A program made the position numbers and the translations under genes. DNA of 19,680 nt from JBMTVN01 sp046047235 (GTDB lineage: Bacteria; Verrucomicrobiota; Verrucomicrobiia; Limisphaerales; JAHDYP01), in NCBI GenBank assembly GCA_046047235.1, contig JBJOII010000088.1, positions 1-19,680 on the forward strand, read 5' to 3'. The notes under the pieces were generated by a model. The model was given only the letters and a program-made list of their open reading frames with translations, had not been told where the DNA came from and did not search any database. The stretch's first letter is position 1; each line of letters starts with the position of its first letter. Shown in pieces: positions 1-6,840 of this stretch.

Positions 1-542
1 TTGTTCCCCATGTAGATGATCCATAAATCCCCATCATAATCCGCACACTCCCGAGCCATGTCCACCAACGCATGCGAGTTGATCGCCGTCATCGCCGCCG
101 GAATCACCTCAAACTTCGCCTCCGGATAACGCAACTCCAAAAACGCCTGCAAATACCGACCCATCCCATAAGCCGGCTGCGGATCCCCCAAAGCCGCCGA
201 TTCTCCAAACACAAAAATCCGATACGTCCCCGGAGCCTTCTCCCTTACAAAGGAATAAGGACTCGGTGTCCGCGCCAGCTTCGGAGGAAAAAACCGATAC
301 CCGAACTTCGGATTCGTCACCATCCGGGCCTCCCCACCCACCTCAGACTCAACAAAAAACCGCGTGTCATACCCGTAACCCGCCAACCGCAAACCCACCT
401 CCGCCAAAACCAACGCCAGAACAGGCAACACCAGCACCGCCGCCAATCGGAATACCCACCGCCTCCACGGCGTAACCCTCAACCCGGAACTCGCCTCCGC
501 CTCACCACCCAATCCCGCTTGCTTCGCACTCCGCTTCGACAT
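1..542 (-). CDS. SGNH/GDSL-like hydrolase with N-terminal membrane anchor (3' end outside window)
   Basis: An open frame of 180 codons runs from an ATG at 542 off the left edge, so the C-terminal part is missing. Residues 1-28 are polar and basic, and residues 29-55 form one hydrophobic membrane segment (WVFRLAAVLVLPVLALVLAEVG). A periplasmic domain follows. At about residues 109-120 is a block IFVFGESAALGD, which resembles the nucleophile block of SGNH hydrolases but reads GES instead of GDS; S115 would be the nucleophile. At 154-157 is INSH, and at 174-181 IIYMGNN, which resembles the block III Gly-Asn pair. From memory, proteins with the sequence FGESAAxGDPxPAxG followed by a GNNE block are annotated in Verrucomicrobia and Planctomycetes as SGNH/GDSL hydrolases, sometimes with TPR repeats. 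The catalytic Asp-His block would lie outside the window. The substrate is unknown. It sits 52 nt downstream of the DUF3024 gene on the same strand. Confidence 0.75.
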   Translation of the reverse strand, partial: MSKRSAKQAGLGGEAEASSGLRVTPWRRWVFRLAAVLVLPVLALVLAEVGLRLAGYGYDTRFFVESEVGGEARMVTNPKFGYRFFPPKLARTPSPYSFVREKAPGTYRIFVFGESAALGDPQPAYGMGRYLQAFLELRYPEAKFEVIPAAMTAINSHALVDMARECADYDGDLWIIYMGN

Positions 543-594
543 GCCCCCTATTTCGCCACCTCCCCCAGCAACTTCCAAGACACGAGTTCACCCC

Positions 595-945
595 CTAACC
601 AAAGAAACACCCGTGCTCATCCTCATTCACCACCGCCAACGCCGCACTCAGCGTCACCGCCGTCGGCTCCGGCAAATACGAACACCACTTGCCATTCGCC
701 CGCTGCCAGAAAATCTGCCACTCACGCCGACTCTGCACATATCTCAGCCGCACAATCGGACACTCCACAGCCCCCCCCTTCTTGGTGCCCTTCGCCCTCA
801 CCAAAAATAAATCAATCGTCTGCCCCTCAATCCGCTGCCCCTCTCGAACCAGCTCCCGAAGATGCAGCGGCGGACGACGCTTCGCCCAAAACTCAGCCTC
901 CAACACCCGCAAATGCTCCATCAAATCTGTCTCAGTAAACGCCAT
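595..945 (-). CDS. DUF3024 family protein
   Basis: Small soluble protein of 116 residues with no signal peptide or membrane segment. It matches the DUF3024 pattern as I remember it: an N-terminal helix, then AKRRPPLHLRELV, a strand pair (RIEGQTIDLFLVR), a central VRLRYVQSRREWQIFWQRANGKWCSYLP segment and the C-terminal DEHGCFFG ending. Length is normal for that family. Function is unknown. The longest frame starts at a TTG at 951, but the ATG at 945 gives MAFTETDL, which fits the family better, and an AGAGAG purine run lies about 9 nt upstream of it. It lies between the VKOR fusion gene and the SGNH-like gene on the same strand, with a heptamer repeat array between it and the VKOR gene. Confidence 0.82.
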   Translation of the reverse strand: MAFTETDLMEHLRVLEAEFWAKRRPPLHLRELVREGQRIEGQTIDLFLVRAKGTKKGGAVECPIVRLRYVQSRREWQIFWQRANGKWCSYLPEPTAVTLSAALAVVNEDEHGCFFG

Positions 946-987
946 ACACAATCTCTCTGCCTAACCTCTAACCAACTCGCTCCCTCC

Positions 988-1036
988 GTCCTCAGCGCTC
1001 TGCGCTTCCCGCTTACCCCTTACCGCTTTGCGCTTA
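988..1036 (+). repeat. Degenerate heptamer array A1 (7 units)
   Basis: Seven consecutive 7-nt units in unbroken register: gtcctca, gcgctct, gcgcttc, ccgctta, cccctta, ccgcttt, gcgctta. Position 5 is T in all units and position 4 is C in all. The array fills the spacer between the DUF3024 and VKOR genes and crosses the VKOR stop codon, supplying about its last five codons. The same unit type recurs near 6.6-6.8 kb, 15.2 kb and 16.7 kb. Confidence 0.75.
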
Positions 1037-2306
1037 CCCCCAAAGCCTCATAAAACTGCTCTACGCTGCGCATCTCCCCCGAAACAAGGTTGGTTCCCGA
1101 CATCAACAACGGCAACCGCTGCTTCCGATACACCAGGTAATTGGTGTGATACAAACGAATGCCCTCAGCCAAATACGCGTCAATCCATGGATCCTTCATC
1201 GCCGCTTGAAAAGCCTCCTTCCCCACCCGACGCTCCGCCGCCCGCCCCGCAATCGCTGGATGCAACGGCCGGTTCGGCCCCATCATGTAATCGTCAAACT
1301 CAGCCAACGCCTCGGGCTTCGCCCGCCATAACGCCAAACCAATCCGCGCATAATCACACGCATTGGTGTGCTTGGGATTCGGCCGCTTCATGATCGGATT
1401 GCAATCCGGCTCCAATGGGATCGGCATGTTCACCAAAGCCACCTGATCCCCCAACGTGTGCAAGGCATTGGTCAAAATCGGATGCAACGCCTGACAATGC
1501 TCACAGGTGTAATCAAAAAAATGCAGGATCACCACCGGAGCCTCAGGCGAACCAATCAACGGCACATCGTAAAGATCCAAGGAAAACAACCCCTCGTGCA
1601 GCTGCAACAACCGCTGCCTCGGAGCCGCTGCCTCCGGCTCCCCCTCCCCCAGCACAAGAGACTCTTCCCCGTCCTGACTATTGCCCCCCTCCACCAACGG
1701 ACCGCTCTCCTCAATCACAGGCGCAACCACCGCACTCACCTCATACTGCCTCGGGACATAAAACACCTGCCCCGCCACCAACCCGGCTAATCCCAACACA
1801 CCAGCAACGAGCCCCAGCCGAAGCAGCGACAACCGCCCCACCTGCAAAACCAACATCAACCCCACCACCACCCCGCACCCGTGCGCCACCATACAAAACG
1901 GACAAATCGCTTGAATCACCGCCAACTGCAAAAGAATAAACCACACGGCCGCACCCAGAATCACCACCCCCAAACCTCCCAATGTCATCACTGCCAACCG
2001 CCGTACCTCCACCCCATGCCGACCCCGCAACACCGCCAAACACGCCAACACCATCACGTAAACCAATAACGCCCCCAGACTCACCGGTACACCCAGCCAC
2101 TTCGACCACCGACTCCCCAACACCGCATCACAACCACTCTCAGCCCCACACCCGGGCAAATGCTCACCACTCAAGGATCCCCAAAGCAAGAATGCCGAAA
2201 TCCCCAGCGCCACAGTGCTAATGATCGCAATCATCACACCCCCACGCATCACCACAGGATCTGAAACCGCCGCCGACTCCTGATCAGTCAAATTCCTCGG
2301 ACCCAT
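1020..2306 (-). CDS. VKOR-DsbA fusion: vitamin K epoxide reductase domain with C-terminal thioredoxin-fold domain
   Basis: A 428-residue membrane protein that should generate disulfide bonds in envelope proteins. In this family the thioredoxin domain oxidises substrates and passes electrons through the VKOR domain to quinone. Residues ~24-181 contain about five membrane segments. The loop cysteine pair is C53/C59 (PGCGAESGCDAVL), and the redox CxxC is C135-C138 (ICPFCMVAHG) at the fourth segment. The spacing resembles bacterial VKOR homologues fused to thioredoxin. An acidic, low-complexity linker spans ~196-230. A DsbA-like thioredoxin fold spans ~236-428 with C268xxC271 (FFDYTCEHCQ) and a likely cis-proline at P399 (RLPLLMSG). 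C302 and C317 are additional and could pair. The start ATG at 2306 has only a weak purine-rich upstream sequence. The final residues VSAKR are encoded by a heptamer array, so the C-terminus was probably altered by the repeat. All redox cysteines are intact. The exact clients are inferred. Confidence 0.9.
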   Translation of the reverse strand: MGPRNLTDQESAAVSDPVVMRGGVMIAIISTVALGISAFLLWGSLSGEHLPGCGAESGCDAVLGSRWSKWLGVPVSLGALLVYVMVLACLAVLRGRHGVEVRRLAVMTLGGLGVVILGAAVWFILLQLAVIQAICPFCMVAHGCGVVVGLMLVLQVGRLSLLRLGLVAGVLGLAGLVAGQVFYVPRQYEVSAVVAPVIEESGPLVEGGNSQDGEESLVLGEGEPEAAAPRQRLLQLHEGLFSLDLYDVPLIGSPEAPVVILHFFDYTCEHCQALHPILTNALHTLGDQVALVNMPIPLEPDCNPIMKRPNPKHTNACDYARIGLALWRAKPEALAEFDDYMMGPNRPLHPAIAGRAAERRVGKEAFQAAMKDPWIDAYLAEGIRLYHTNYLVYRKQRLPLLMSGTNLVSGEMRSVEQFYEALGVSAKR

Positions 2307-2365
2307 AGAATCAACTTTTCTACCGCATACCCGTATCCCCTGCCAACTAAACAGAAGCTCACCTC

Positions 2366-2401
2366 AAAAAAAAGGAGGCCGGGCATCACTGCCCGGCCTC
2401 C
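2366..2401 (-). terminator. Rho-independent terminator of the 1000-residue exoprotein gene
   Basis: A perfect 12-bp stem (GGAGGCCGGGCA, loop TCAC, TGCCCGGCCTCC) lies 23 nt past the stop codon at 2425. On the minus strand it is followed by eight T residues (eight A at 2366-2373 on the + strand). It separates this transcript from the VKOR gene downstream. Confidence 0.93.
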
Positions 2402-2424
2402 ATGTCAAACTTGCCAGTTACGGC

Positions 2425-5400
2425 TTAGTTGCTCGCACGATAGAACATCGTGCCGCTCGGCGTCACCGTGTACGGGCTGGTCGCACCAGCAACCGCCTCG
2501 TAGGTGCCGTCCAGCGTCGAGCTCGCCTCGAGCGTGCCTTCGAAGGTGATGGTCACATCACCGTTCGCTTCCACACCCAGAGACATGGTGGGCTCAGTCG
2601 CCACAACCGCGCCATAGTAGTAGGCGTCAGCGCTGATGTAGGTCAGGTTGCCGGCAGCAGTGCCGTCGCCTTCCTTACGGGCAGCCAACTGCGCCCAGTC
2701 ACCGCCGCCACCTTCCTTGGTCAGAACGGTGATGGCATACATGTTGCCACCCGTCATCGCAATCGGCTCAGAGGTCGGGAAGGTGCCGTCGCCATTGTCG
2801 CCAGCGCCAACTTCCTCGAACGGTCCGCAGCAGCCAGCTTCGATCGCGTCAGGCGTCGGAGTGGTCGCAGTCGGGATGATCCACTGATCGTTGCTGCTCA
2901 CGTAAACGCGGCAGGCGTCGTCACCACGGACGAAGAACCGGTAGGAGGCCGTCTCAGGAGCCTTGTACCAGAAGCGCATCATCACCATGTGGTTGTCACC
3001 GTAGTTATCCCAATACGCACCCCAGTCGCTGTAGGTCGAGCGGCTCGGGCTGTCCGGATAGCTGGCGTCGTTCAACACCACATCCATGTCGGCCAAGGCA
3101 GCACCACCGAAGCCATCCCAGATCTCAATCTTGGAACGGCTCGCCACCAGGCTCCAGGTCGTCAGGGTCTCAACCGTGCCGGCCGCAATGGCGTTCCCGC
3201 CCTTGTCAGTCGCACCGCTGATGCTCAAGGCGTAGTCCGTGCCCACGTTCAGAGCGGAGGTCGTCAGCGTCACGCTGAAGCCGTCGCCCGAGAGGACCGC
3301 GGAGGAAACCGTCGCACCTTGATCCAGGGTGTAGGTGCCCGCCGAGGCCAAAGGCTCGGAGTAGCGCACCGTGAACGAGGTGAACGCGTCGCTGTTCTGG
3401 CTCACGCTCGCAACGGTCGGAGCCTTGTCGTCCGTGTTCACCGTCAACACCGCCACGTCAGACTCAGCTTCCACACCCAACAGGTAAGCCTTGAAGGTGT
3501 AGTTGCCCGCAGCGCTGGACGGGGTCGTCGCCATCACCAGGTTGGTGTTGTTGGCACCCACCACGGCTTGGCCGTTCTTGTACCACTGGTAAACAGGGGT
3601 CACGTTGTAGGAAGCCGGCTTGGCATAGGTCACCTGAGCGCTCAAGGTGGCAGGCTCGTTGGCCGTCACCGTCAGGCTCGCAGGCTGCTGGCTGATCTCC
3701 ACCGTCGTACCAACCGGGTCAGCCAAACCGATGAGCTCAAGGCCCTGAATCGGCTGCAGGTTCGCCGCCGGAGTGGTGTCGCCTTCCATGCGATAAGCCA
3801 CACGACCCCAGTCACCGCCGCCACCCTCCTTCACCAGGAAGCGAATGCCATAACGGGTACCGGCCGTCAGAGCGATCGGCTCGGAGGTCGGGAAGCTGCC
3901 ATCAGGATTGGCACCATTGCCCACTTCCTCGAACGGTCCGCAGCAACCCTGCTCGCCAGCAATCGGGAACTCAAACGCCGGATCAGGAATCTCCGAACCC
4001 GTGGAATTCAAGAACAGCTCGGAAGCATCGTCCGAAGCAATGAAGAAACGGTAGGAACCCGTCACCGGCACCGTGAACGTACCCTCAATGTCAATCAGGT
4101 AGTTGTCGCCGAAGTTGTTGAAGTCCATACCACGCAGGTAACGGACACGGGTGAAGGCACCACTGGTGTAGATCGGGTCCTGCACCGCGTCAATGATCGC
4201 AATGGCACCGTCGATGCCATCATAGATCGTGCCGCGAACAAACCCGGTCGCCTGCACCTCAGCCGCCGTGGTGACCTGCGGAGCAGCCACCCAAGCCGAC
4301 TTGTTGCCGGCCACGTCGGTCGCCCGAACGCGATAGGTGTAAGCCGTGCTCGGCAGAACGCCACCGTCTTCCATGGAGGTCTCGGTCTTCACGCCAGGCA
4401 GAAGAACGCCATTGCGCTCAATCTCGTAACCCACACGACCACTGTTGTCGGTGGACTCACCCCAGCTCAGAGCAACACGGGCCGCACCCACTTCGTCGAT
4501 GGTCAGGAAGCCAGGAGCCGTCGGGGGCTCGGTTTCCGGATCCACCGCAGTGGTCACGAGGCGAATGTTGTCGAAGTGCACGTTCGAGTTCGCACCACCG
4601 GTGCGGCCAGCCAAAACCAGCTGACCAGCCGAAGGGAAGAAGTCCGTCGGCTCGTTCTCGAGAATCGCACGGCCCTTCCAGAACACAGAAACCTGCCCCT
4701 GGTCGCCAACGACCACACGCAGCTGCTTCCAGCACAGGGTCGACCACGCCTCAGGCGCATACGGATCCCCACCGGTTGCCCAGTAGTCAGGATCACGCGG
4801 CCCGGTCTGCAGCGAGGTGTCGTCGTCGCAGACACCATGACGCGTCGGCAACGCAACCGTCTTCACGGTCGCACCATCGATACGCACGATCAGACCTTCA
4901 ATATCACCGCTGCCGTCCGGGAAGGTGTTGCCCTGCCAGGTGTCGAAAGAAATCGCGATACCACTCTGGGCACCGAACTCAGCCGCACCACCGTAGGAAT
5001 TGCCGTCGCCAGGAGCGCTGATGACCGGATCACCTTCACGCGCCAAACTCACGGACCAACCGTCCGCCGCACGGTCACCCGTACAGTTGCCGGAACGAAT
5101 GTCAGCCGTCAGCTCGAAAGCCGTGATGAATTTACCGCCGTCGATGTCCGGGAACAGAGCGTAGCCGTTCTGCGAACCCACAGCGTAGGTGATGGCCAAA
5201 AAGCCATCAGATCCACTGCCTTCGCCGGTGAGTTTACGCCAGTTGCCGTCCACGGCAGGATCGCCGGAAACAGGTGCATTGCCGCCAATGCTCAGCGGAT
5301 TTGCGCCCGTCGTCGGATCCGTCTCGAAGTCCCAGGTGACATCACCGGCTCGAACGAACCCGCCAGCCATGAGCAGGGTGGCCGTCGCCACAGCCCCGCC

Positions 5401-5427
5401 CAGCTTTGCATAGTTCATTTTTTTCAT
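2425..5427 (-). CDS. Large secreted multidomain protein: lectin-like jelly roll, FN3, two PA14-like domains, Ig-like domains
   Basis: 1000 residues with an N-terminal Sec signal (MKKMNYAKLGGAVATATLLMAG, cleavage near VRA-G at 27-28). Domains as I read them: ~29-295, a concanavalin/lectin-like beta domain ending in NVHFDNIRLV; ~302-388, fibronectin type III (YEIERNGV, YTYRVRATD); ~395-570, a PA14-like domain (GSYRFFIASDDASELFLN); ~575-665, Ig-like (YQWYKNGQ, GNYTFKA); ~668-757, a SbsA/Big-type Ig-like domain (FTVRYSEPL); ~765-935, a second PA14-like domain (ASYRFFVRGDDACRVYV); ~945-1000, a small C-terminal domain ending FYRASN, a type common in Verrucomicrobia exoproteins. Both PA14-like domains contain GCCGPFEEVG (C495-C496, C866-C867), then FPTSEPIA and KEGGGGDW. 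The role is probably carbohydrate or surface binding; no catalytic domain is visible. Codons are more balanced and C-ending than in neighbouring minus-strand genes, which fits high expression. The start at 5427 lacks a strong Shine-Dalgarno sequence. Confidence 0.85.
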   Translation of the reverse strand: MKKMNYAKLGGAVATATLLMAGGFVRAGDVTWDFETDPTTGANPLSIGGNAPVSGDPAVDGNWRKLTGEGSGSDGFLAITYAVGSQNGYALFPDIDGGKFITAFELTADIRSGNCTGDRAADGWSVSLAREGDPVISAPGDGNSYGGAAEFGAQSGIAISFDTWQGNTFPDGSGDIEGLIVRIDGATVKTVALPTRHGVCDDDTSLQTGPRDPDYWATGGDPYAPEAWSTLCWKQLRVVVGDQGQVSVFWKGRAILENEPTDFFPSAGQLVLAGRTGGANSNVHFDNIRLVTTAVDPETEPPTAPGFLTIDEVGAARVALSWGESTDNSGRVGYEIERNGVLLPGVKTETSMEDGGVLPSTAYTYRVRATDVAGNKSAWVAAPQVTTAAEVQATGFVRGTIYDGIDGAIAIIDAVQDPIYTSGAFTRVRYLRGMDFNNFGDNYLIDIEGTFTVPVTGSYRFFIASDDASELFLNSTGSEIPDPAFEFPIAGEQGCCGPFEEVGNGANPDGSFPTSEPIALTAGTRYGIRFLVKEGGGGDWGRVAYRMEGDTTPAANLQPIQGLELIGLADPVGTTVEISQQPASLTVTANEPATLSAQVTYAKPASYNVTPVYQWYKNGQAVVGANNTNLVMATTPSSAAGNYTFKAYLLGVEAESDVAVLTVNTDDKAPTVASVSQNSDAFTSFTVRYSEPLASAGTYTLDQGATVSSAVLSGDGFSVTLTTSALNVGTDYALSISGATDKGGNAIAAGTVETLTTWSLVASRSKIEIWDGFGGAALADMDVVLNDASYPDSPSRSTYSDWGAYWDNYGDNHMVMMRFWYKAPETASYRFFVRGDDACRVYVSSNDQWIIPTATTPTPDAIEAGCCGPFEEVGAGDNGDGTFPTSEPIAMTGGNMYAITVLTKEGGGGDWAQLAARKEGDGTAAGNLTYISADAYYYGAVVATEPTMSLGVEANGDVTITFEGTLEASSTLDGTYEAVAGATSPYTVTPSGTMFYRASN

Positions 5428-5910
5428 TGGTTTAACTATAGTTTTACTTGCTACCCATCCTCACCAGAGACAACCCGACCCCTCTGCGCAAGTGTCCACT
5501 ACATGGGAACACAGAAAGTCTGGGCTGACTTGGCTTGGTTTCTAGAAGCTTATCAGGGCTCCGCCACCCTTTTTCAAGTGCCTAAAGGCGGTGTGCACAC
5601 AGACGCACAGTGAGCCGGATCCAACCCGATTCCGGGGTCAAACGGCCGCATTCAGGGGCAAAACACCCTTGGATAGTGGCAAAATGAGTACCCGCTGTGG
5701 ACAGCTGCCCGAATGCTTCCCCGAAGCCGAACTACTCATTCCCCACCCCCAACCGCATTGAAAGCCTTCTGCAACCACTAAATCCCCCACAAACCAGGCC
5801 TTTTGCACCACCGCGATACCATCAGGCTCCATCTGCCCCACCCGCAAACGCCGGTTGCGACCCAGGAAACAGACGGGTATGTTCACCCAAATCTAAAAAC
5901 AGAAATCCCT
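5428..5910. promoter_or_regulatory. Divergent intergenic region (483 nt), promoters not resolved
   Basis: This spacer separates the start of the exoprotein gene (minus) from the start of the thioredoxin-like gene (plus), so it must hold both promoters. I see a perfect palindrome AACTATAGTT at 5434-5443, close to the minus-strand start, and another, GTGTGCACAC, at 5591-5600. Neither can be tied to a known regulator. I found no convincing -35/-10 pair, no open frame with coding character, and no array of the heptamer type. Confidence 0.4.
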
Positions 5911-6366
5911 ATGCTCAAAAAAATGCTCCTCACCTCACTCGCCCTCGGACTCAGCCTCGCCACGACCATGGCCGCTGACCTCGAGTGGAAAACCGACATG
6001 ACCAAGGCACTCGCTGAAGCCAAAGCCCAAAAGAAGGCCGTCCTCATCAACTTCACCGGCTCCGACTGGTGCGGCTTCTGTATCAAACTCGATAAAGAAG
6101 TCTTCGCCACCGAGACTTTCCAAAAATTCGCCAAGGAAAACCTCGTGCTCGTCAAGGCCGACTTCCCCCGCCGCCTCGAACTCTCCGCGGAACAAAAGAA
6201 AGCCAACGAAGCCCTGAAAGCCCAATACGCCAAAGAATTCCAAGGCTACCCTACCATCGTCCTCGTTCATGCCGATGGCAAAAAGGCTGGTGAACTTGTC
6301 GGCTACGGCCCCGGTACCGGACCCGACAAATACATCAAGGACGTCCAAGGCAAGTTGAAGAACTAG
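5911..6366 (+). CDS. Exported thioredoxin-fold protein (DUF255/thioredoxin_7-like)
   Basis: A 151-residue protein with a Sec signal peptide (MLKKMLLTSLALGLSLATTMA, cleavage near A21-A22) and a single thioredoxin fold. The redox motif is SDWC54GFC57 at the start of a helix. VLINFTG precedes it as the central strand, and the cis-Pro segment is GYPTIVLV (P114). A charged insert (PRRLELSAEQKKANEALK, ~87-104) lies between, as in small bacterial thioredoxin_7 proteins. The likely role is periplasmic thiol reduction or isomerisation; partners are not visible. The frame extends upstream to 5803, but that extension is polar and lacks coding character, while the ATG at 5911 gives a clean signal peptide. 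No strong Shine-Dalgarno sequence is present. It is a single-gene transcript with its own terminator. Confidence 0.9.
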   Translation: MLKKMLLTSLALGLSLATTMAADLEWKTDMTKALAEAKAQKKAVLINFTGSDWCGFCIKLDKEVFATETFQKFAKENLVLVKADFPRRLELSAEQKKANEALKAQYAKEFQGYPTIVLVHADGKKAGELVGYGPGTGPDKYIKDVQGKLKN

Positions 6367-6384
6367 TCACGACCCCTCTCCCAA

Positions 6385-6417
6385 GAGCGGCAGGCCACAA
6401 CCTGCCGCTCTTTTTTT
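6385..6417 (+). terminator. Rho-independent terminator of the thioredoxin-like gene
   Basis: A perfect 10-bp stem (GAGCGGCAGG, loop CCACAA, CCTGCCGCTC) is followed by seven T residues, 18 nt after the stop codon. Confidence 0.93.
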
Positions 6418-6593
6418 GTCCCCACTGAAGTAGCAGCACCCCATCTTTTTGCCCCGTCCTCTTTTTGCCAGACATCCAATCTTCCATGCCTCCGCCGCAA
6501 CAACCCGTTCTCTAAACAGGAGAACACAAAGAACCCAGAGAACTGCGCCTCATCAGACGCGCATGCCTGGCCCAAAACTCAACCCGCCCCCAC

Positions 6594-6649
6594 GCGCTCT
6601 GCGCTTCCCCCTTACCGCTTTGCGCTTCGCACCTCGCGCGCAGCGCTTC
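6594..6649 (+). repeat. Degenerate heptamer array A2 (8 units)
   Basis: Eight 7-nt units in register: gcgctct, gcgcttc, cccctta, ccgcttt, gcgcttc, gcacctc, gcgcgca, gcgcttc. It belongs to the same family as the array at 988-1036. With the three repeats that follow it, it fills most of the spacer between the terminator at 6417 and the ZIP gene. I see no gene in 6418-6840. Confidence 0.75.
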
Positions 6650-6655
6650 TGCACC

Positions 6656-6691
6656 ATCGAAATCGAAATCGGGATCGCTATCGGTATCGAG
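6656..6691 (+). repeat. Hexamer ATCGNN array (6 units)
   Basis: Six tandem hexamers in perfect register: atcgaa, atcgaa, atcggg, atcgct, atcggt, atcgag. They are followed by a short hairpin, CGCGCC-TCC-GGCGCG, at 6692-6706. The array lies 6 nt after heptamer array A2. Confidence 0.75.
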
Positions 6692-6713
6692 CGCGCCTCC
6701 GGCGCGTGTAGCC

Positions 6714-6734
6714 AGAAGACCGTAGACAGAAAAC
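6714..6734 (+). repeat. Short heptamer run (3 units, second sequence type)
   Basis: Three heptamers in register (agaagac, cgtagac, agaaaac) lie between the hexamer array and heptamer array A3. Three units is weak evidence alone; the setting between two arrays makes it more credible. Confidence 0.4.
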
Positions 6735-6743
6735 AGTGGCTCA

Positions 6744-6799
6744 GCCCTTCCCGCTTGCCGCTTTGCGCTTCGCGCTCTGCGCTCAGCCCTCTGCGCCTG
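6744..6799 (+). repeat. Degenerate heptamer array A3 (8 units)
   Basis: Eight 7-nt units in register: gcccttc, ccgcttg, ccgcttt, gcgcttc, gcgctct, gcgctca, gccctct, gcgcctg. It ends 41 nt before the ATG chosen for the ZIP transporter, so it would lie in or near that gene's leader. Confidence 0.75.
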
Positions 6800-6840
6800 T
6801 TGCCAAACCACGCAACCCGATGCTTTATTGCAGTATTGCC

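Noticed and set aside
2989..5613. An 874-codon open frame on the + strand opposite the large exoprotein gene
   Set aside because: Its translation is Arg/His/Val-rich with no domains, signal peptide or membrane segment. The minus-strand frame has clear domains and a terminator, so this is an antisense shadow.
5803..5910. N-terminal extension of the thioredoxin-like protein
   Set aside because: The extension is polar and would bury the signal peptide that starts at 5911.
6692..6706. Hairpin CGCGCC-TCC-GGCGCG as a terminator
   Set aside because: The stem is short and has no T tract, and a proper terminator already lies at 6385-6417.
6736..6840. Upstream start for the ZIP protein reading through the repeat
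   Set aside because: The extra residues are encoded by heptamer array A3 and have no match to the ZIP family N-terminus.
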